A stretch of 64,000 nt of DNA from a virus (IMGVR_UViG_3300030390_001111:450-64449), one strand, 5' to 3'. Positions 43,915 to 52,112 are shown, numbered from the stretch's first letter. Numbers and translations: made by a program. The notes: generated by a model not told the origin, from the letters alone.

Positions 43915-45089
43915 GCGTATTTTGCCTCCGCAACAAAGTCTCTGTAGCGGTTGCCACTACGTAGCCATTGTTCACCATTTCCTTGCATAATATCAATCAT
44001 ACGATCAATAGTGCCATTATTCCAATCACTAATCTTACCCATGTTTTTAGAAGGTGCATCAAGTCCTGCAAGGATCTTTTCAACTGCGTGTTCTTTACTC
44101 CATGGTGTGTATAGACGTGTGTGATCGTTTGCAAACGTTTCAGGAAAGCTACGATATGCAGGGTAAACTACATTGCAACCTAATGCATCTGCTTCACTAA
44201 CGGTATTAGATACCCAGTCTTGCAATGCACAATTAAACAATACTTTACTATCATTGACGATATCATAGTATTGATTTTTCTTTAGGTCTTCGTATATTTT
44301 TAACTTACCTTCGTCTTGCATCTTATAGGCACGATCCAAATACTTCTGGTTGTTACTACGTAGTGGCCCGCCACTTAGCACTGCAAACTCTGTATCAGGT
44401 CGTTGTTGCAATACCATTTCAATAACATCCATGTAAAAGTCAGGTTGTTTCTCCTGATCGAATCGGGCAGCAAAAATTACACGGTTGTTACGTTGATCAA
44501 ATGATTTAATATTATCTACACCAATACGACTTTGCACTTCGGCTTTACCAAAGCTAAGTCCTGATATATTATATAGTGGTGCTTCCCAATTTGCAATTCT
44601 CATGTGTGCAATCATTTCTTCGTTTGTTGCCAACACTGTTGCAAATTGATTAACCATTTGCTCATACAAGCTCATCCATTTACCCATGCCCCAAACGTGG
44701 ACAAAGTCATCTGGATCTACTGCTTGTGCTAGACACCTTACATAAACTGTAGGGCGTTGTTCTTGTGGAATCTGATTCATAATATACGGAAGGGATTCCA
44801 TACCAGGTTGAAACATATCTTCAAATAAGATTGCATCTTCTCCTGTGCATTCTCCATTACGCATCAGTTGAACTAGATTCATAATCTGTGACATTCCAAA
44901 GAAACTTCTGCCATGTGCGTCTAGCACTTGTCCAACACTAATAGCTTTAGTGTCATCAATAGTTTCTCCTGGAACGATAGTATAGTCTATTCCTCGTTTT
45001 TTGAATACCGCTTCTGCCCAGTCTTGCAACTGTAGTGTGTAGCGGCCTTCGTATGGTTCGAGGCCCATATAAAATAGTTTACGAAACAT
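43911..45089 (-). CDS. GT-B-type glycosyltransferase (392 aa)
   Basis: Two Rossmann-like halves: an N-terminal part with DAHGRSFFGMSQI and a C-terminal part with VIFAARFDQEKQPDF, FAVLSGGP and SEADALGCNVVYP, the E...G pattern of family-4-like transferases. No signal peptide. The acceptor is unknown. Coupled to galE and placed among the deazaguanine genes. Confidence 0.82.
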   Translation of the reverse strand: MFRKLFYMGLEPYEGRYTLQLQDWAEAVFKKRGIDYTIVPGETIDDTKAISVGQVLDAHGRSFFGMSQIMNLVQLMRNGECTGEDAILFEDMFQPGMESLPYIMNQIPQEQRPTVYVRCLAQAVDPDDFVHVWGMGKWMSLYEQMVNQFATVLATNEEMIAHMRIANWEAPLYNISGLSFGKAEVQSRIGVDNIKSFDQRNNRVIFAARFDQEKQPDFYMDVIEMVLQQRPDTEFAVLSGGPLRSNNQKYLDRAYKMQDEGKLKIYEDLKKNQYYDIVNDSKVLFNCALQDWVSNTVSEADALGCNVVYPAYRSFPETFANDHTRLYTPWSKEHAVEKILAGLDAPSKNMGKISDWNNGTIDRMIDIMQGNGEQWLRSGNRYRDFVAEAKYA

Positions 45090-45426
45090 TTGTTACCTCA
45101 GGTTTGTAAACTAGTTTGCCAACATGAATCTTCAACTTCTTGGGTGAACGATCACGGTGCATTTGCACTTGAACATCATATGTGAAAGCATTTTCTTTTT
45201 CCACATTATCAATGTTAAATCCAAAAATCTTCCAAGAATGTTTTAAGTCATTCAAGTAAGAAATAAACAAAGAACGAATAACAGTTACGTCTTTGTCACT
45301 GTGCATTAACCCATCATAGGGTTGAATGATTTTTAATAGATCGTATTTCACATCATTAATGTTATATTGACCTGAAATGCGATACCGGTTAGCATAGCTA
45401 GTTTTGTTTGTAGTAGTGTTTGACAT
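45079..45426 (-). CDS. Hypothetical protein (115 aa)
   Basis: Basic, alpha/beta (YRISGQYNINDVKYDLLKII; LKIHVGKLVYKP). Overlaps the glycosyltransferase by 11 bases. Similar unnamed proteins appear near QueD in marine T4-like phages (from memory). Confidence 0.65.
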   Translation of the reverse strand: MSNTTTNKTSYANRYRISGQYNINDVKYDLLKIIQPYDGLMHSDKDVTVIRSLFISYLNDLKHSWKIFGFNIDNVEKENAFTYDVQVQMHRDRSPKKLKIHVGKLVYKPEVTNVS

Positions 45427-45464
45427 TGTTCATGTTCCTTCTGTCAAATTAGTTAGTTACGTTT

Positions 45465-45848
45465 TTAATCATCTGTAAATTGCATATTGGCGCCATTCTC
45501 ATTATCTTCAGCGATACTAATTTTAAGTTCACGCTTTGGATACTTGTTAAGAATAACTTGTGCTAACTCTTCTGCAATCATTTCACAACTACGGTGATTT
45601 AGTTCTAGTGTTCCATCACTATAAAGTGATTCTAACCAACGCTTGAACTGAATAAATTCAATGTCTCTATCATTGTGTTTTACACTAATCTCTACACGAA
45701 AGTGAAAGATATGTCTGTGTGCTACACCAAGAAATGAAACATCGTCCCATCCGCCTGTTGCTAATGCTGGGTCGTCTTTTGCTGCAGGATACAAATGTAT
45801 TCCTTCTTTTTGAAATGTTACCCAGATGTTACGAGCTGACACTTGCAT
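45465..45848 (-). CDS. queD: QueD-like 6-carboxytetrahydropterin synthase (127 aa)
   Basis: T-fold protein of the QueD/PTPS family: HRHIFHFRVE (H44, H46) with H18 gives the three zinc His, and SCEMIAEELA then EDNENGAN match the family's C-terminal TxExLA and E segments. The usual catalytic Cys near the zinc His was not found, so the mechanism or product may differ. Its stop overlaps the upstream start by one base. Likely converts the FolE product for QueE. Confidence 0.72.
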   Translation of the reverse strand: MQVSARNIWVTFQKEGIHLYPAAKDDPALATGGWDDVSFLGVAHRHIFHFRVEISVKHNDRDIEFIQFKRWLESLYSDGTLELNHRSCEMIAEELAQVILNKYPKRELKISIAEDNENGANMQFTDD

Positions 45849-46045
45849 TACTCAGCCTCATCTTTATCTGTTGCTTCGTCATATTTACGTGCAAGTTTAA
45901 GTAATTCCCATAGCTTCCAATCGATAGCTTCTAGGAACTTCATTAACGCTTCTGTGTCTAGATTAGATTCAACAGGAGTAGCATCAGTTGTTTCTGTTGC
46001 TTCTGTATTATTATCATCATCTAGTAGCCTTACTTTTTTTACCAT
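45848..46045 (-). CDS. Small acidic protein (65 aa)
   Basis: Thr/Asp/Glu-rich N-terminal half, then a helical LWELLKLARKYDEAT. Start overlaps the QueD start region by one base. Unknown. Confidence 0.6.
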   Translation of the reverse strand: MVKKVRLLDDDNNTEATETTDATPVESNLDTEALMKFLEAIDWKLWELLKLARKYDEATDKDEAE

Positions 46046-46055
46046 AATATATCTC

Positions 46056-46592
46056 CTATTTGATTATATGATCTTGTGTATATTGATCCCAGTCTGTAAA
46101 CACACTACGATCCATTAGTTTATGAAGACTGTGAACCCACACACCTTCATTGGTAGCATCAAAATCAACATCGTCAATTTTAATACATGCATTATATCCC
46201 AACTGATCAACATAAGGAATTCTTACGCTTATCATTGGAATAAATCTGCGATACTCAGTGTAGCCACATTCAAGGACATAATCTGTGTATTTGTTTTCAA
46301 AGTCTAGTGTAACCCAAAGATCTGCTTTAAGCAAACCCATTACTAAGGTATCCCATGCTTTGTTTTCTTCGTCAGTTCCATGTGGTAACTGAACGCCAAA
46401 CGACATATTTGCACCCAAGTAAATATGTTTACATCCATGTTCGTTTGCATATTCTATGATTTCTGCAACTGATGTTTCTGTTCCCACCACAAAGAGTGTC
46501 TTCATACCATGTGCTGGTGTGCGTTCTATTTCTTTGCCTACAAACAATGTGATGTCAGTTACACCGCTTGCTTCATCATAGTTTCTTTTCAT
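46056..46592 (-). CDS. Conserved protein of the deazaguanine gene group (178 aa)
   Basis: Alternating strands and helices (GMKTLFVVGTETSVAEIIEYA; HIYLGANMSFG; YNACIKIDDVDFDATNEGVW), suggesting an alpha/beta fold. No catalytic motif recognised. Conserved position between QueD-like and DpdA-like genes suggests a partner of the DNA modification step; that is inference. Confidence 0.75.
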   Translation of the reverse strand: MKRNYDEASGVTDITLFVGKEIERTPAHGMKTLFVVGTETSVAEIIEYANEHGCKHIYLGANMSFGVQLPHGTDEENKAWDTLVMGLLKADLWVTLDFENKYTDYVLECGYTEYRRFIPMISVRIPYVDQLGYNACIKIDDVDFDATNEGVWVHSLHKLMDRSVFTDWDQYTQDHIIK

Positions 46593-46792
46593 TACTGTTT
46601 TCTTTCTGCAATGTTTGTTTCAAGTTTAACAATCTCTTCTTTTAATGAAAGTTTTTCTTTTTTCATTTTATGAAGTTCAATGTCGTTAATATGATTACTA
46701 TACGCTGTTTTTATGTCATTGTCAAGTGTTTTATGCTTTAATATCAATGAATCTTTTCTGCGTGTTAAACTGTTTATTGTTCCTGTTCCCAT
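46592..46792 (-). CDS. DUF465/YdcH-like small coiled-coil protein (66 aa)
   Basis: Short helical hairpin (LTRRKDSLILKHKTLDNDIK ... EEIVKLETNIAERKQ) of the YdcH type. TAATG with the downstream gene. Function in the family is unknown. Confidence 0.7.
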   Translation of the reverse strand: MGTGTINSLTRRKDSLILKHKTLDNDIKTAYSNHINDIELHKMKKEKLSLKEEIVKLETNIAERKQ

Positions 46793-46808
46793 TTTAACTT
46801 TCTCCTTA

Positions 46809-48308
46809 TTAGTTCAAACCTTCTAAGAATTTTTCTGCATCTTCGGCATCATTTTCTGTAAAGTCTGCATCTCCTTGGTCACCCCAACTTGCGTCAAACA
46901 AGTTATCAAATGCACTTGCACTAGTTTTAATACTTTTTTGACCACTAAAGTCAGCAAGCATTGGTTGTGCTTCTTCTAACATTTGCATTGGAGTTTCACT
47001 TTTAAATAGTTCATTGATAAAGTTTACTATATAAATTGTGTTACGTGGAATCCATGTATCAAACTCATCAATCTTCTTACCAGCTCTAACTTTTTGCCAA
47101 TGTTTATGACTAGTATTATATCTGGTTGTAGCAACATCTGTTAATGCATTTGCATTTTGAATACTGTCAATATGCATATAAACATTGTGTGCCATCATTA
47201 AGAAGTAACTAAAGCTATCCCAACTTGTTTTACCTTCTTTGCCAACTTTGTTTAACATACCTGGCTTATACCAACATATATCTCCCATTGTAAGTCTGTC
47301 TGCAATAGGTCCGTTGAACGGAAACTTCATGTCATAGTTTCCTGCAAAACATTTGTCGTCAATAGCACCTTCCATTACATAACCAAATTTGTCACTACGC
47401 ATATTATTGCTAGTATACATTTGACCTTTAGCTGTAGTAATAAAAGGACTGGCCGCATCAAAAGTAACCATCATGTTCTCATTTACATGCTCACGTAAAT
47501 TACGTTGAATAGCTGTAAATACACAACTCCAATCAAGTTTTGCTGTTCCAAGATAGTGAATTAAATCTTTACCTGGGTCCAACATCTTTTCATCACGCAT
47601 AACAATAAGTCTACGTAATATTAGATGCAACTGTTTCATGTTGTAACCAGCCATTGCCCAACCCTCAAATGGATAGTGCTTGACTGCTTCATACCAAATG
47701 TCAGCGGTGTGTTCATCATTACCTTGTAACACATTCATAAACTTAGTCTTACCTTGTCTGTTACGAACAAAGTAATCGTTGTTAAACATTGTGTAGTCTA
47801 AACAATCACCAAAGCTCTTTAGTCCAGTTTTTTCACTAAGTGGTGGAATTGCTGCCAGTGTTGGAATATCTAACACCATACTATAATCTGCTGTGTGTTC
47901 TAGCCAATTAAGAATAGTGCTACGCAACTTGTCCTCAGTTTTAAAGTTAGCCCAATCCATTTGAATTACGCCTTTAGCAATCTGGAAACCTCCACTATCG
48001 CCTAAGATAAAACTTTTGTTTCTGTCACGTTTTTGTATCATGCATTCTTGGATATCGCTTTTAGCTGTATCAAGAGTAGCATGACCGGCTGAGTATAAAC
48101 CCCATTTGTAATTGTAGTAAGTGTCTATATCTTTTAAAAAGTCACAACCATCAATCCCATGCTCGAAGCCGTTAGGCATACGTTCATTACTTAGGTAGTT
48201 AGGATCTCGTCTTTGATTGCTAATTAGTTTGCTATAGAAACTGCTGATGCTAGGCAGGAATACTGCATAGTCTTTGTTTTTTGTTGTGAGGTCTACACTT
48301 GGAATCAT
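46809..48308 (-). CDS. dpdA: DpdA-like / tRNA-guanine transglycosylase superfamily base exchanger (499 aa)
   Basis: The TGT superfamily signature GDSGGFQ (D104) and the nucleophile-type Asp in TFDAASP (D284) are present, with LVLDIPT and MAGYNMKQ between. The CxCxxC...H zinc site of tRNA TGT is not evident, and the protein is longer than TGT (~380 aa), as in DpdA enzymes that swap guanine for preQ0 in DNA. With FolE, QueD and QueE encoded here it probably modifies phage DNA against restriction. It lies directly after the sliding clamp gene. Confidence 0.85.
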   Translation of the reverse strand: MIPSVDLTTKNKDYAVFLPSISSFYSKLISNQRRDPNYLSNERMPNGFEHGIDGCDFLKDIDTYYNYKWGLYSAGHATLDTAKSDIQECMIQKRDRNKSFILGDSGGFQIAKGVIQMDWANFKTEDKLRSTILNWLEHTADYSMVLDIPTLAAIPPLSEKTGLKSFGDCLDYTMFNNDYFVRNRQGKTKFMNVLQGNDEHTADIWYEAVKHYPFEGWAMAGYNMKQLHLILRRLIVMRDEKMLDPGKDLIHYLGTAKLDWSCVFTAIQRNLREHVNENMMVTFDAASPFITTAKGQMYTSNNMRSDKFGYVMEGAIDDKCFAGNYDMKFPFNGPIADRLTMGDICWYKPGMLNKVGKEGKTSWDSFSYFLMMAHNVYMHIDSIQNANALTDVATTRYNTSHKHWQKVRAGKKIDEFDTWIPRNTIYIVNFINELFKSETPMQMLEEAQPMLADFSGQKSIKTSASAFDNLFDASWGDQGDADFTENDAEDAEKFLEGLN

Positions 48309-48312
48309 AAAC

Positions 48313-49062
48313 TTACACCGTTAATGCTGGAAGAATATAATCGTATTTGCCAATGCCTGAGTCTACACTAATTTGTAGGGCACCACGTGAACTAATTTCC
48401 ATTACGCATGTTCCTGACATACCTAATTTTAAAATAGCTAATACTTGTGCTAATGGCCAAGCATAACCTTCATTTAGTTCTCCGCTAATATTTTTAGCAA
48501 ATGTTCGCTTACCTGTAAATGATCCGTCTGGAGCACCTACTGTAACAATTAAGTCACCTTCTTCAGTTTTAACAGTGAAGTTTGGTTCAATGCCTCCGTA
48601 AATGCCTGCAATAGCATTTAGTTCAGCAACTTTATTTTTAGTTGGTTCAAAAGTAACATCCCAATCAGCACCTTTAAACTTAACAGTTTGTAGTGTTTGT
48701 TCAATGATTTCTTTTGACATAAACCTATACTGGTCTGTGTTACCATCTGCATCTTTAAACATTAGATGATCTGGCATTTGAACTCCATTACGTTCTCGAG
48801 AAACAACTTCAACTGAAGCTGTGTCTTCTTGATAGTTTGATAATGCTGTAACACCTGCTAGGAAACCTAAGTTACCTAACCCAAACTCACCTTTGAAGTC
48901 TGGTACTGCATTATGCAATGTTGCATGTAAAATAACTGTGCGATCGGCATCCATTGCGTCTAGCTCTGTTGCTTCATCTGTGCCTGTTACTTTAACATTA
49001 GTAATAAAACCAAGACCGGCTGTATGTTTTACAATGTCTTGAACTACGTCACGTGTGCTCAT
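48313..49062 (-). CDS. 45: Sliding clamp, T4 gp45-like (249 aa)
   Basis: Processivity clamp of the phage polymerase. KGEFGLGNLGFLAG and the C-terminal strand GIGKYDYILPALTV match T4-type gp45, which is ~228 aa. It has two tandem consensus promoters, one 36 nt and one ~120 nt upstream, and an AGGAG site. In T4 the clamp also activates late transcription at TATAAATA promoters, as seen here. Confidence 0.85.
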   Translation of the reverse strand: MSTRDVVQDIVKHTAGLGFITNVKVTGTDEATELDAMDADRTVILHATLHNAVPDFKGEFGLGNLGFLAGVTALSNYQEDTASVEVVSRERNGVQMPDHLMFKDADGNTDQYRFMSKEIIEQTLQTVKFKGADWDVTFEPTKNKVAELNAIAGIYGGIEPNFTVKTEEGDLIVTVGAPDGSFTGKRTFAKNISGELNEGYAWPLAQVLAILKLGMSGTCVMEISSRGALQISVDSGIGKYDYILPALTV

Positions 49063-49097
49063 GTTTTCTCCTATTGAATTATGTTTTAACTACTAGT

Positions 49098-49126
49098 AGT
49101 ATATAATAGTATTTAGAAAATGTCAA
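49098..49126 (-). promoter_or_regulatory. Sigma70-type promoter P1 for the clamp operon
   Basis: TTGACA-17 bp-TATACT; the clamp ATG lies 36 nt after the -10 box. Confidence 0.85.
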
Positions 49127-49183
49127 GTAAAAAGGCTCTTAATGGCTTTAAAATTGATATTCTTATACACATACTATTAAACT

Positions 49184-49212
49184 ATTATACTACAATTAAG
49201 GGTTAGTGTCAA
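49184..49212 (-). promoter_or_regulatory. Sigma70-type promoter P2 upstream of the clamp
   Basis: TTGACA-17 bp-TATAAT. It starts 11 bp downstream of the tRNA 3' end and gives a ~115-nt leader before the clamp gene. It could also make a short RNA. Confidence 0.8.
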
Positions 49213-49223
49213 CCTTAGTGATC

Positions 49224-49300
49224 TGGCCCGCTCTACAGGATTCGAACCTGTGACCTACTGCTTAGAAGGCAGTTGCTCTATCCAGCTGAGCTAAGAGCGG
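49224..49300 (-). tRNA. trnR(UCU): tRNA-Arg (anticodon TCT), CCA encoded
   Basis: Full cloverleaf: 7-bp acceptor CCGCTCT/AGAGCGG, D-stem GCTC/GAGC, anticodon stem ACTGC/GCAGT with loop CTTCTAA (anticodon TCT, reads AGA), T-arm ACAGG-TTCGAAT-CCTGT, discriminator G and encoded CCA. AGA is an AT-rich codon frequent in this phage, so supply of this tRNA is useful. Confidence 0.96.
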
Positions 49301-49301
49301 A

Positions 49302-49436
49302 CTATACACCACTGTCAAAAATTACTACTACAACAAATAGTATAAAACAAATAATTATTGATACACGTTTACTGTAAAGTAAAAATGAAGTGTAAGTTTT
49401 CTTTGCTTCTATTTCTGCTTCTTCTCTTGGTGTCAT
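49302..49436 (-). CDS. Small membrane protein (44 aa)
   Basis: MTPREEAEIEAKK then one hydrophobic helix (VSIIICFILFVVVVIF). Its ATG overlaps the pseudoazurin stop by one base and its stop is 1 bp before the tRNA. Confidence 0.6.
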   Translation of the reverse strand: MTPREEAEIEAKKTYTSFLLYSKRVSIIICFILFVVVVIFDSGV

Positions 49437-49855
49437 TAGAGATCAGCCAACAATGCCTTTAGTTTCTTCTTTGACTTGCCTTTTACTTTGGCTTTTGAGA
49501 TATCATTGTCTCCGTCACCTACAACTACAATAGCAATCATGCCCATGCTTTTGTGTGGTGAACACTGATACAAGTATACGCCAGGTGTATCAAATGTAAT
49601 AGCAACTTCTTTGTTGTTTTTTGATTTCTTTGGAGCATCCCATCCATCTGGGCCTGCAATGAATTCTACATTGTGACCTTTTGATGTTGGTACCCATGTA
49701 ATTGTATCACCTGCATCAATACGAGCAATATCTTGACTGTAAACCATTTTGGCTCCGTCATCACGTTTGTTAAGCATTTCAATTGTTATGTCCTCTGCAA
49801 ATGCAGGAACAGATAATATAGCCATAGCGGCTACTGTAGATAATAAACTTCTCAT
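49436..49855 (-). CDS. Pseudoazurin-like blue copper protein (139 aa)
   Basis: A periplasmic electron carrier with one type-1 copper. Signal peptide (residues 1-20, cut after AFA) and copper ligands H61 (KGHNVEF), C98 (YQCSPH), H101 and M106 (MGMIAI), spaced C-x2-H-x4-M as in pseudoazurin. The mature part ends with a basic tail (KVKGKSKKKLK). Cyanophages carry plastocyanin; a pseudoazurin here suggests support of host respiration or denitrification during infection. Role is inference. Confidence 0.92.
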   Translation of the reverse strand: MRSLLSTVAAMAILSVPAFAEDITIEMLNKRDDGAKMVYSQDIARIDAGDTITWVPTSKGHNVEFIAGPDGWDAPKKSKNNKEVAITFDTPGVYLYQCSPHKSMGMIAIVVVGDGDNDISKAKVKGKSKKKLKALLADL

Positions 49856-49874
49856 TTTAATTTCCTTTTAATTT

Positions 49875-49951
49875 TGGCGTGCCTGAAGAGATTTGAACTC
49901 CTGGCCTTAGGTTCCGCAAACCTACGCTCTATCCAACTGAGCTACAGGCAC
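49875..49951 (-). tRNA. trnR(GCG): tRNA-Arg-like (anticodon GCG), CCA encoded
   Basis: Acceptor GTGCCTG/CAGGCAC, discriminator G and encoded CCA; D-stem GCTC/GAGC; anticodon stem TAGGT/ACCTA with loop TTGCGGA (anticodon GCG, reads CGC and CGU by wobble); T-arm AGGAG-TTCAAAT-CTCTT with one G-T pair. Bacterial CGN-Arg tRNAs normally use ACG, so this anticodon is unusual. Confidence 0.9.
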
Positions 49952-49957
49952 ACATCA

Positions 49958-50092
49958 TTAACCAAAGTGTTTCGTAACACTGTCTGGTAATTTTGATTTG
50001 ATAGGGTTCCAGATAGCCATTTCTGCCTTGCCTAAAAACTTAGGTCTTGGCACTAACCAGCCAACTAGAATACCTAGTAAAAAATATCCCAT
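49958..50092 (-). CDS. Small membrane-anchored protein (44 aa)
   Basis: MGYFLLGILVGWLVPRPKFL gives one N-terminal helix and a basic cytoplasmic tail. Start overlaps the PsiE stop by one base; it ends 7 bp before the tRNA. Confidence 0.6.
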   Translation of the reverse strand: MGYFLLGILVGWLVPRPKFLGKAEMAIWNPIKSKLPDSVTKHFG

Positions 50093-50499
50093 TATAAGAT
50101 CTCCTTTTGTTTCTTCTTTTCTAAACTTAGTTTTTCTTTAGCACTCATAACATAGGCTGCTCCTGCTAATAAAACGATAGCACCTGCTTCTGCTATTAAT
50201 ACCCAAGGGTCAGCATCTTTACTGTGTAATATAATCAATCTACACAATGCCGTCATTGCAATAATAATTGGTAGTGTTACTGGTATTCTATTGCTGATAT
50301 AGTAAGCACCGACCATTCCTACAATTTCTGTATAAATGAATAACAAAAACAAATCTGCTAATTCAATATTTTGTATTAACCACATACCCCATACTTCGTT
50401 GGCAGCTGCTAAAACAGTTAATGCACCTATTCCACCAAGCATTAGTTTTTCTGTAACTGTTGTAGTCCAATGCAGTCTTGCGTTTAACTTATCTTTCAT
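50092..50499 (-). CDS. PsiE-family membrane protein (135 aa)
   Basis: Four hydrophobic helices and LFLLFIYTEIVGMVGAYY with a following RIP..LPI segment fit the phosphate-starvation-inducible PsiE family. The family's biochemical role is not settled. In a marine phage it may relate to phosphate stress. TAATG overlap with the DoxX-like gene. Confidence 0.8.
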   Translation of the reverse strand: MKDKLNARLHWTTTVTEKLMLGGIGALTVLAAANEVWGMWLIQNIELADLFLLFIYTEIVGMVGAYYISNRIPVTLPIIIAMTALCRLIILHSKDADPWVLIAEAGAIVLLAGAAYVMSAKEKLSLEKKKQKEIL

Positions 50500-50906
50500 T
50501 ATGTTCTATTACCTCTTAGTGCAAAAAATAATCCACCTACCCATAATAGCACATGGAAGTTGTCATATAAAATTACATCCATAAAACTATCAGGTTGACC
50601 GACCCATATAACACCTGTCACAATACTACAAATTGTAATACCACTAAAACGTGTAATTATATCTTGTAACTCTGCTAGTTTGTTAATAAACACTGCACCA
50701 CCTATAAGTAGTCCAATGCCTGCACCTATTTCGCCCCAAGCTGCAAACCACCATACAATGTAAGGCAATTCAAAACTTTCAGCATCTTCTACTGTAATTG
50801 GTAATTTACTTAATCCTTGTTGTAAAAATACAATTGCAAGTGGTATTCTTAAAAGCCAATGGCTCATGCAAAATTCTGGAATTCTGCTTGCAATAGTTTT
50901 AATCAT
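50499..50906 (-). CDS. DoxX-like membrane protein (135 aa)
   Basis: Four helices with LLRIPLAIVFLQQGLSKL at the start and FAAWGEIGAGIGLLIGG, typical of DoxX/DoxD-type inner-membrane proteins linked to respiratory or redox functions. Overlaps the SufE stop by 4 bases. Exact role unknown. Confidence 0.75.
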   Translation of the reverse strand: MIKTIASRIPEFCMSHWLLRIPLAIVFLQQGLSKLPITVEDAESFELPYIVWWFAAWGEIGAGIGLLIGGAVFINKLAELQDIITRFSGITICSIVTGVIWVGQPDSFMDVILYDNFHVLLWVGGLFFALRGNRT

Positions 50907-51301
50907 AATCGGTGTATCCTTTTTCTTATAGTCTCGATTAAATTTCCTAATCCATTTCTACGTTGTTGTGTAAGAAGCTGTGCAATATTTAAACCTTGAA
51001 AGTCATCATGTGTAAGTTGCTTTGCTTCTGCAACTGGAATATCTGAGAAACAATCTGCAACAATACTAGTAATACCTTTTGTTATCATTGCATCGCTGTC
51101 ATAGTATACTTTTACGTTATCTTCTACAACACCAACATCTATCCATATCTGTGACATACATCCATCTACTAATCTATCTTTTGTTCGTAGCTCTGCTGGT
51201 AGACTGGTTTCTTTTCTTGCTAGTTCAATTAGGTAGGTTAGCCTTTCATGGCCATCATCCATTAAACCTAAATTGTCTGCCCATTCGGCTATAGTTGCCA
51301 T
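50903..51301 (-). CDS. sufE: SufE-like Fe-S assembly sulfur acceptor (132 aa)
   Basis: SufE accepts sulfur from the SufS desulfurase through a Cys. Here C48 lies in DRLVDGCMSQIW, matching the family's VxGCxSQ. ATG 51301 (MATIAEWADNLGL) is the natural start; an upstream start adds unrelated residues. A phage SufE can boost Fe-S cluster building, fitting the high Fe-S need of the radical SAM enzymes. Confidence 0.92.
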   Translation of the reverse strand: MATIAEWADNLGLMDDGHERLTYLIELARKETSLPAELRTKDRLVDGCMSQIWIDVGVVEDNVKVYYDSDAMITKGITSIVADCFSDIPVAEAKQLTHDDFQGLNIAQLLTQQRRNGLGNLIETIRKRIHRL

Positions 51302-51314
51302 GTTGTTATACCTT

Positions 51315-51431
51315 TTATTCGGTCTGATTGTTTTCGTGGAAGCTAGGGCATCCATCGTCTGTGCAATTATTTTCTATGTGGTTAGCATTGTATAGAAACA
51401 ACGCTGTAATCATTACTATTATATATTCCAT
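51315..51431 (-). CDS. Small membrane peptide (38 aa)
   Basis: MEYIIVMITALFLYNANH then an acidic Cys-containing tail. The ATG lies 6 nt after a -10 box, so translation would be leaderless; ATG 51413 is an alternative. It stops 13 bases before the SufE start. Confidence 0.45.
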   Translation of the reverse strand: MEYIIVMITALFLYNANHIENNCTDDGCPSFHENNQTE

Positions 51432-51437
51432 TGTTAT

Positions 51438-51466
51438 ATAATAGGCTAAAATTGACTGTTTGTCAA
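51438..51466 (-). promoter_or_regulatory. Sigma70-type promoter upstream of SufE-DoxX-PsiE
   Basis: TTGACA-17 bp-TATTAT. The first ATG is 6 nt from the -10 box. It would drive the 38-aa peptide, sufE, DoxX, PsiE and perhaps the tRNA and pseudoazurin. The -35 overlaps the end of the oxygenase gene. Confidence 0.8.
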
Positions 51467-52110
51467 GTAATAATTTTAAAATCTCTACACATAAAACTTG
51501 GTCGGTAGAAATCTATTGTAGGAACTGCATGCCATGTTTCAGGACTTGCAGTAAAGGCCCATGCCTGATTTGGAGTGTATGGCACTTGATATTGTGCCAT
51601 GGTTGGATTAGATAAATTACGCACATCAATGTCTTCATCATCTTCTGGGCAAATACTAGTTACCATTGCTCCACTGTGTGCTTTATCATTGTTCTTTGCC
51701 ATATAAACTTGAAAGGTAGTAATCTCTTTTCCTGGATAGGAATCAAAATCATTGTGCCATGGCTGATCAAATCCTGGATAATCTAAATGCCACATCCAAC
51801 TATGACGTTTAAATTCTACACCTGTTGCTTCATGTATTTTAGCATCAAGTTCTCTGGTCCATAGCCAATCATAAAACTCACGTAAGAATCCTGTAGACTT
51901 TTCACGTGCTTCTTCGTCTATCATTACTACAGTAGCTTGTGGATAAGATGAATCACTGCCATCTCCATTGCATACTGTCCAATCTTTTACTGCTTCAGAA
52001 TATAATATATTTGTAAGATTCTCATATACTTCTGAAGTAAAAAAGCCACCTTGTGATGTTATATACTTCCATGGCTCTTTGTGTATTGTATATTCACAAT
52101 CATTAATCAA
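51463..52110 (-). CDS. 2OG/Fe(II) oxygenase-like protein (215 aa)
   Basis: H119 and D121 (QPWHNDFD), H194 (ETWHAVPT) and R203 (FYRPSF) form the HxD...H...R set, with FQVYM and AWAFTASP strands around. It lies 2 bp downstream of the MIP18-like gene. Target unknown; it may act in the same pathway as the radical SAM gene further upstream. Confidence 0.8.
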   Translation of the reverse strand: MINDCEYTIHKEPWKYITSQGGFFTSEVYENLTNILYSEAVKDWTVCNGDGSDSSYPQATVVMIDEEAREKSTGFLREFYDWLWTRELDAKIHEATGVEFKRHSWMWHLDYPGFDQPWHNDFDSYPGKEITTFQVYMAKNNDKAHSGAMVTSICPEDDEDIDVRNLSNPTMAQYQVPYTPNQAWAFTASPETWHAVPTIDFYRPSFMCRDFKIIT

Positions 52111-52112
52111 TG

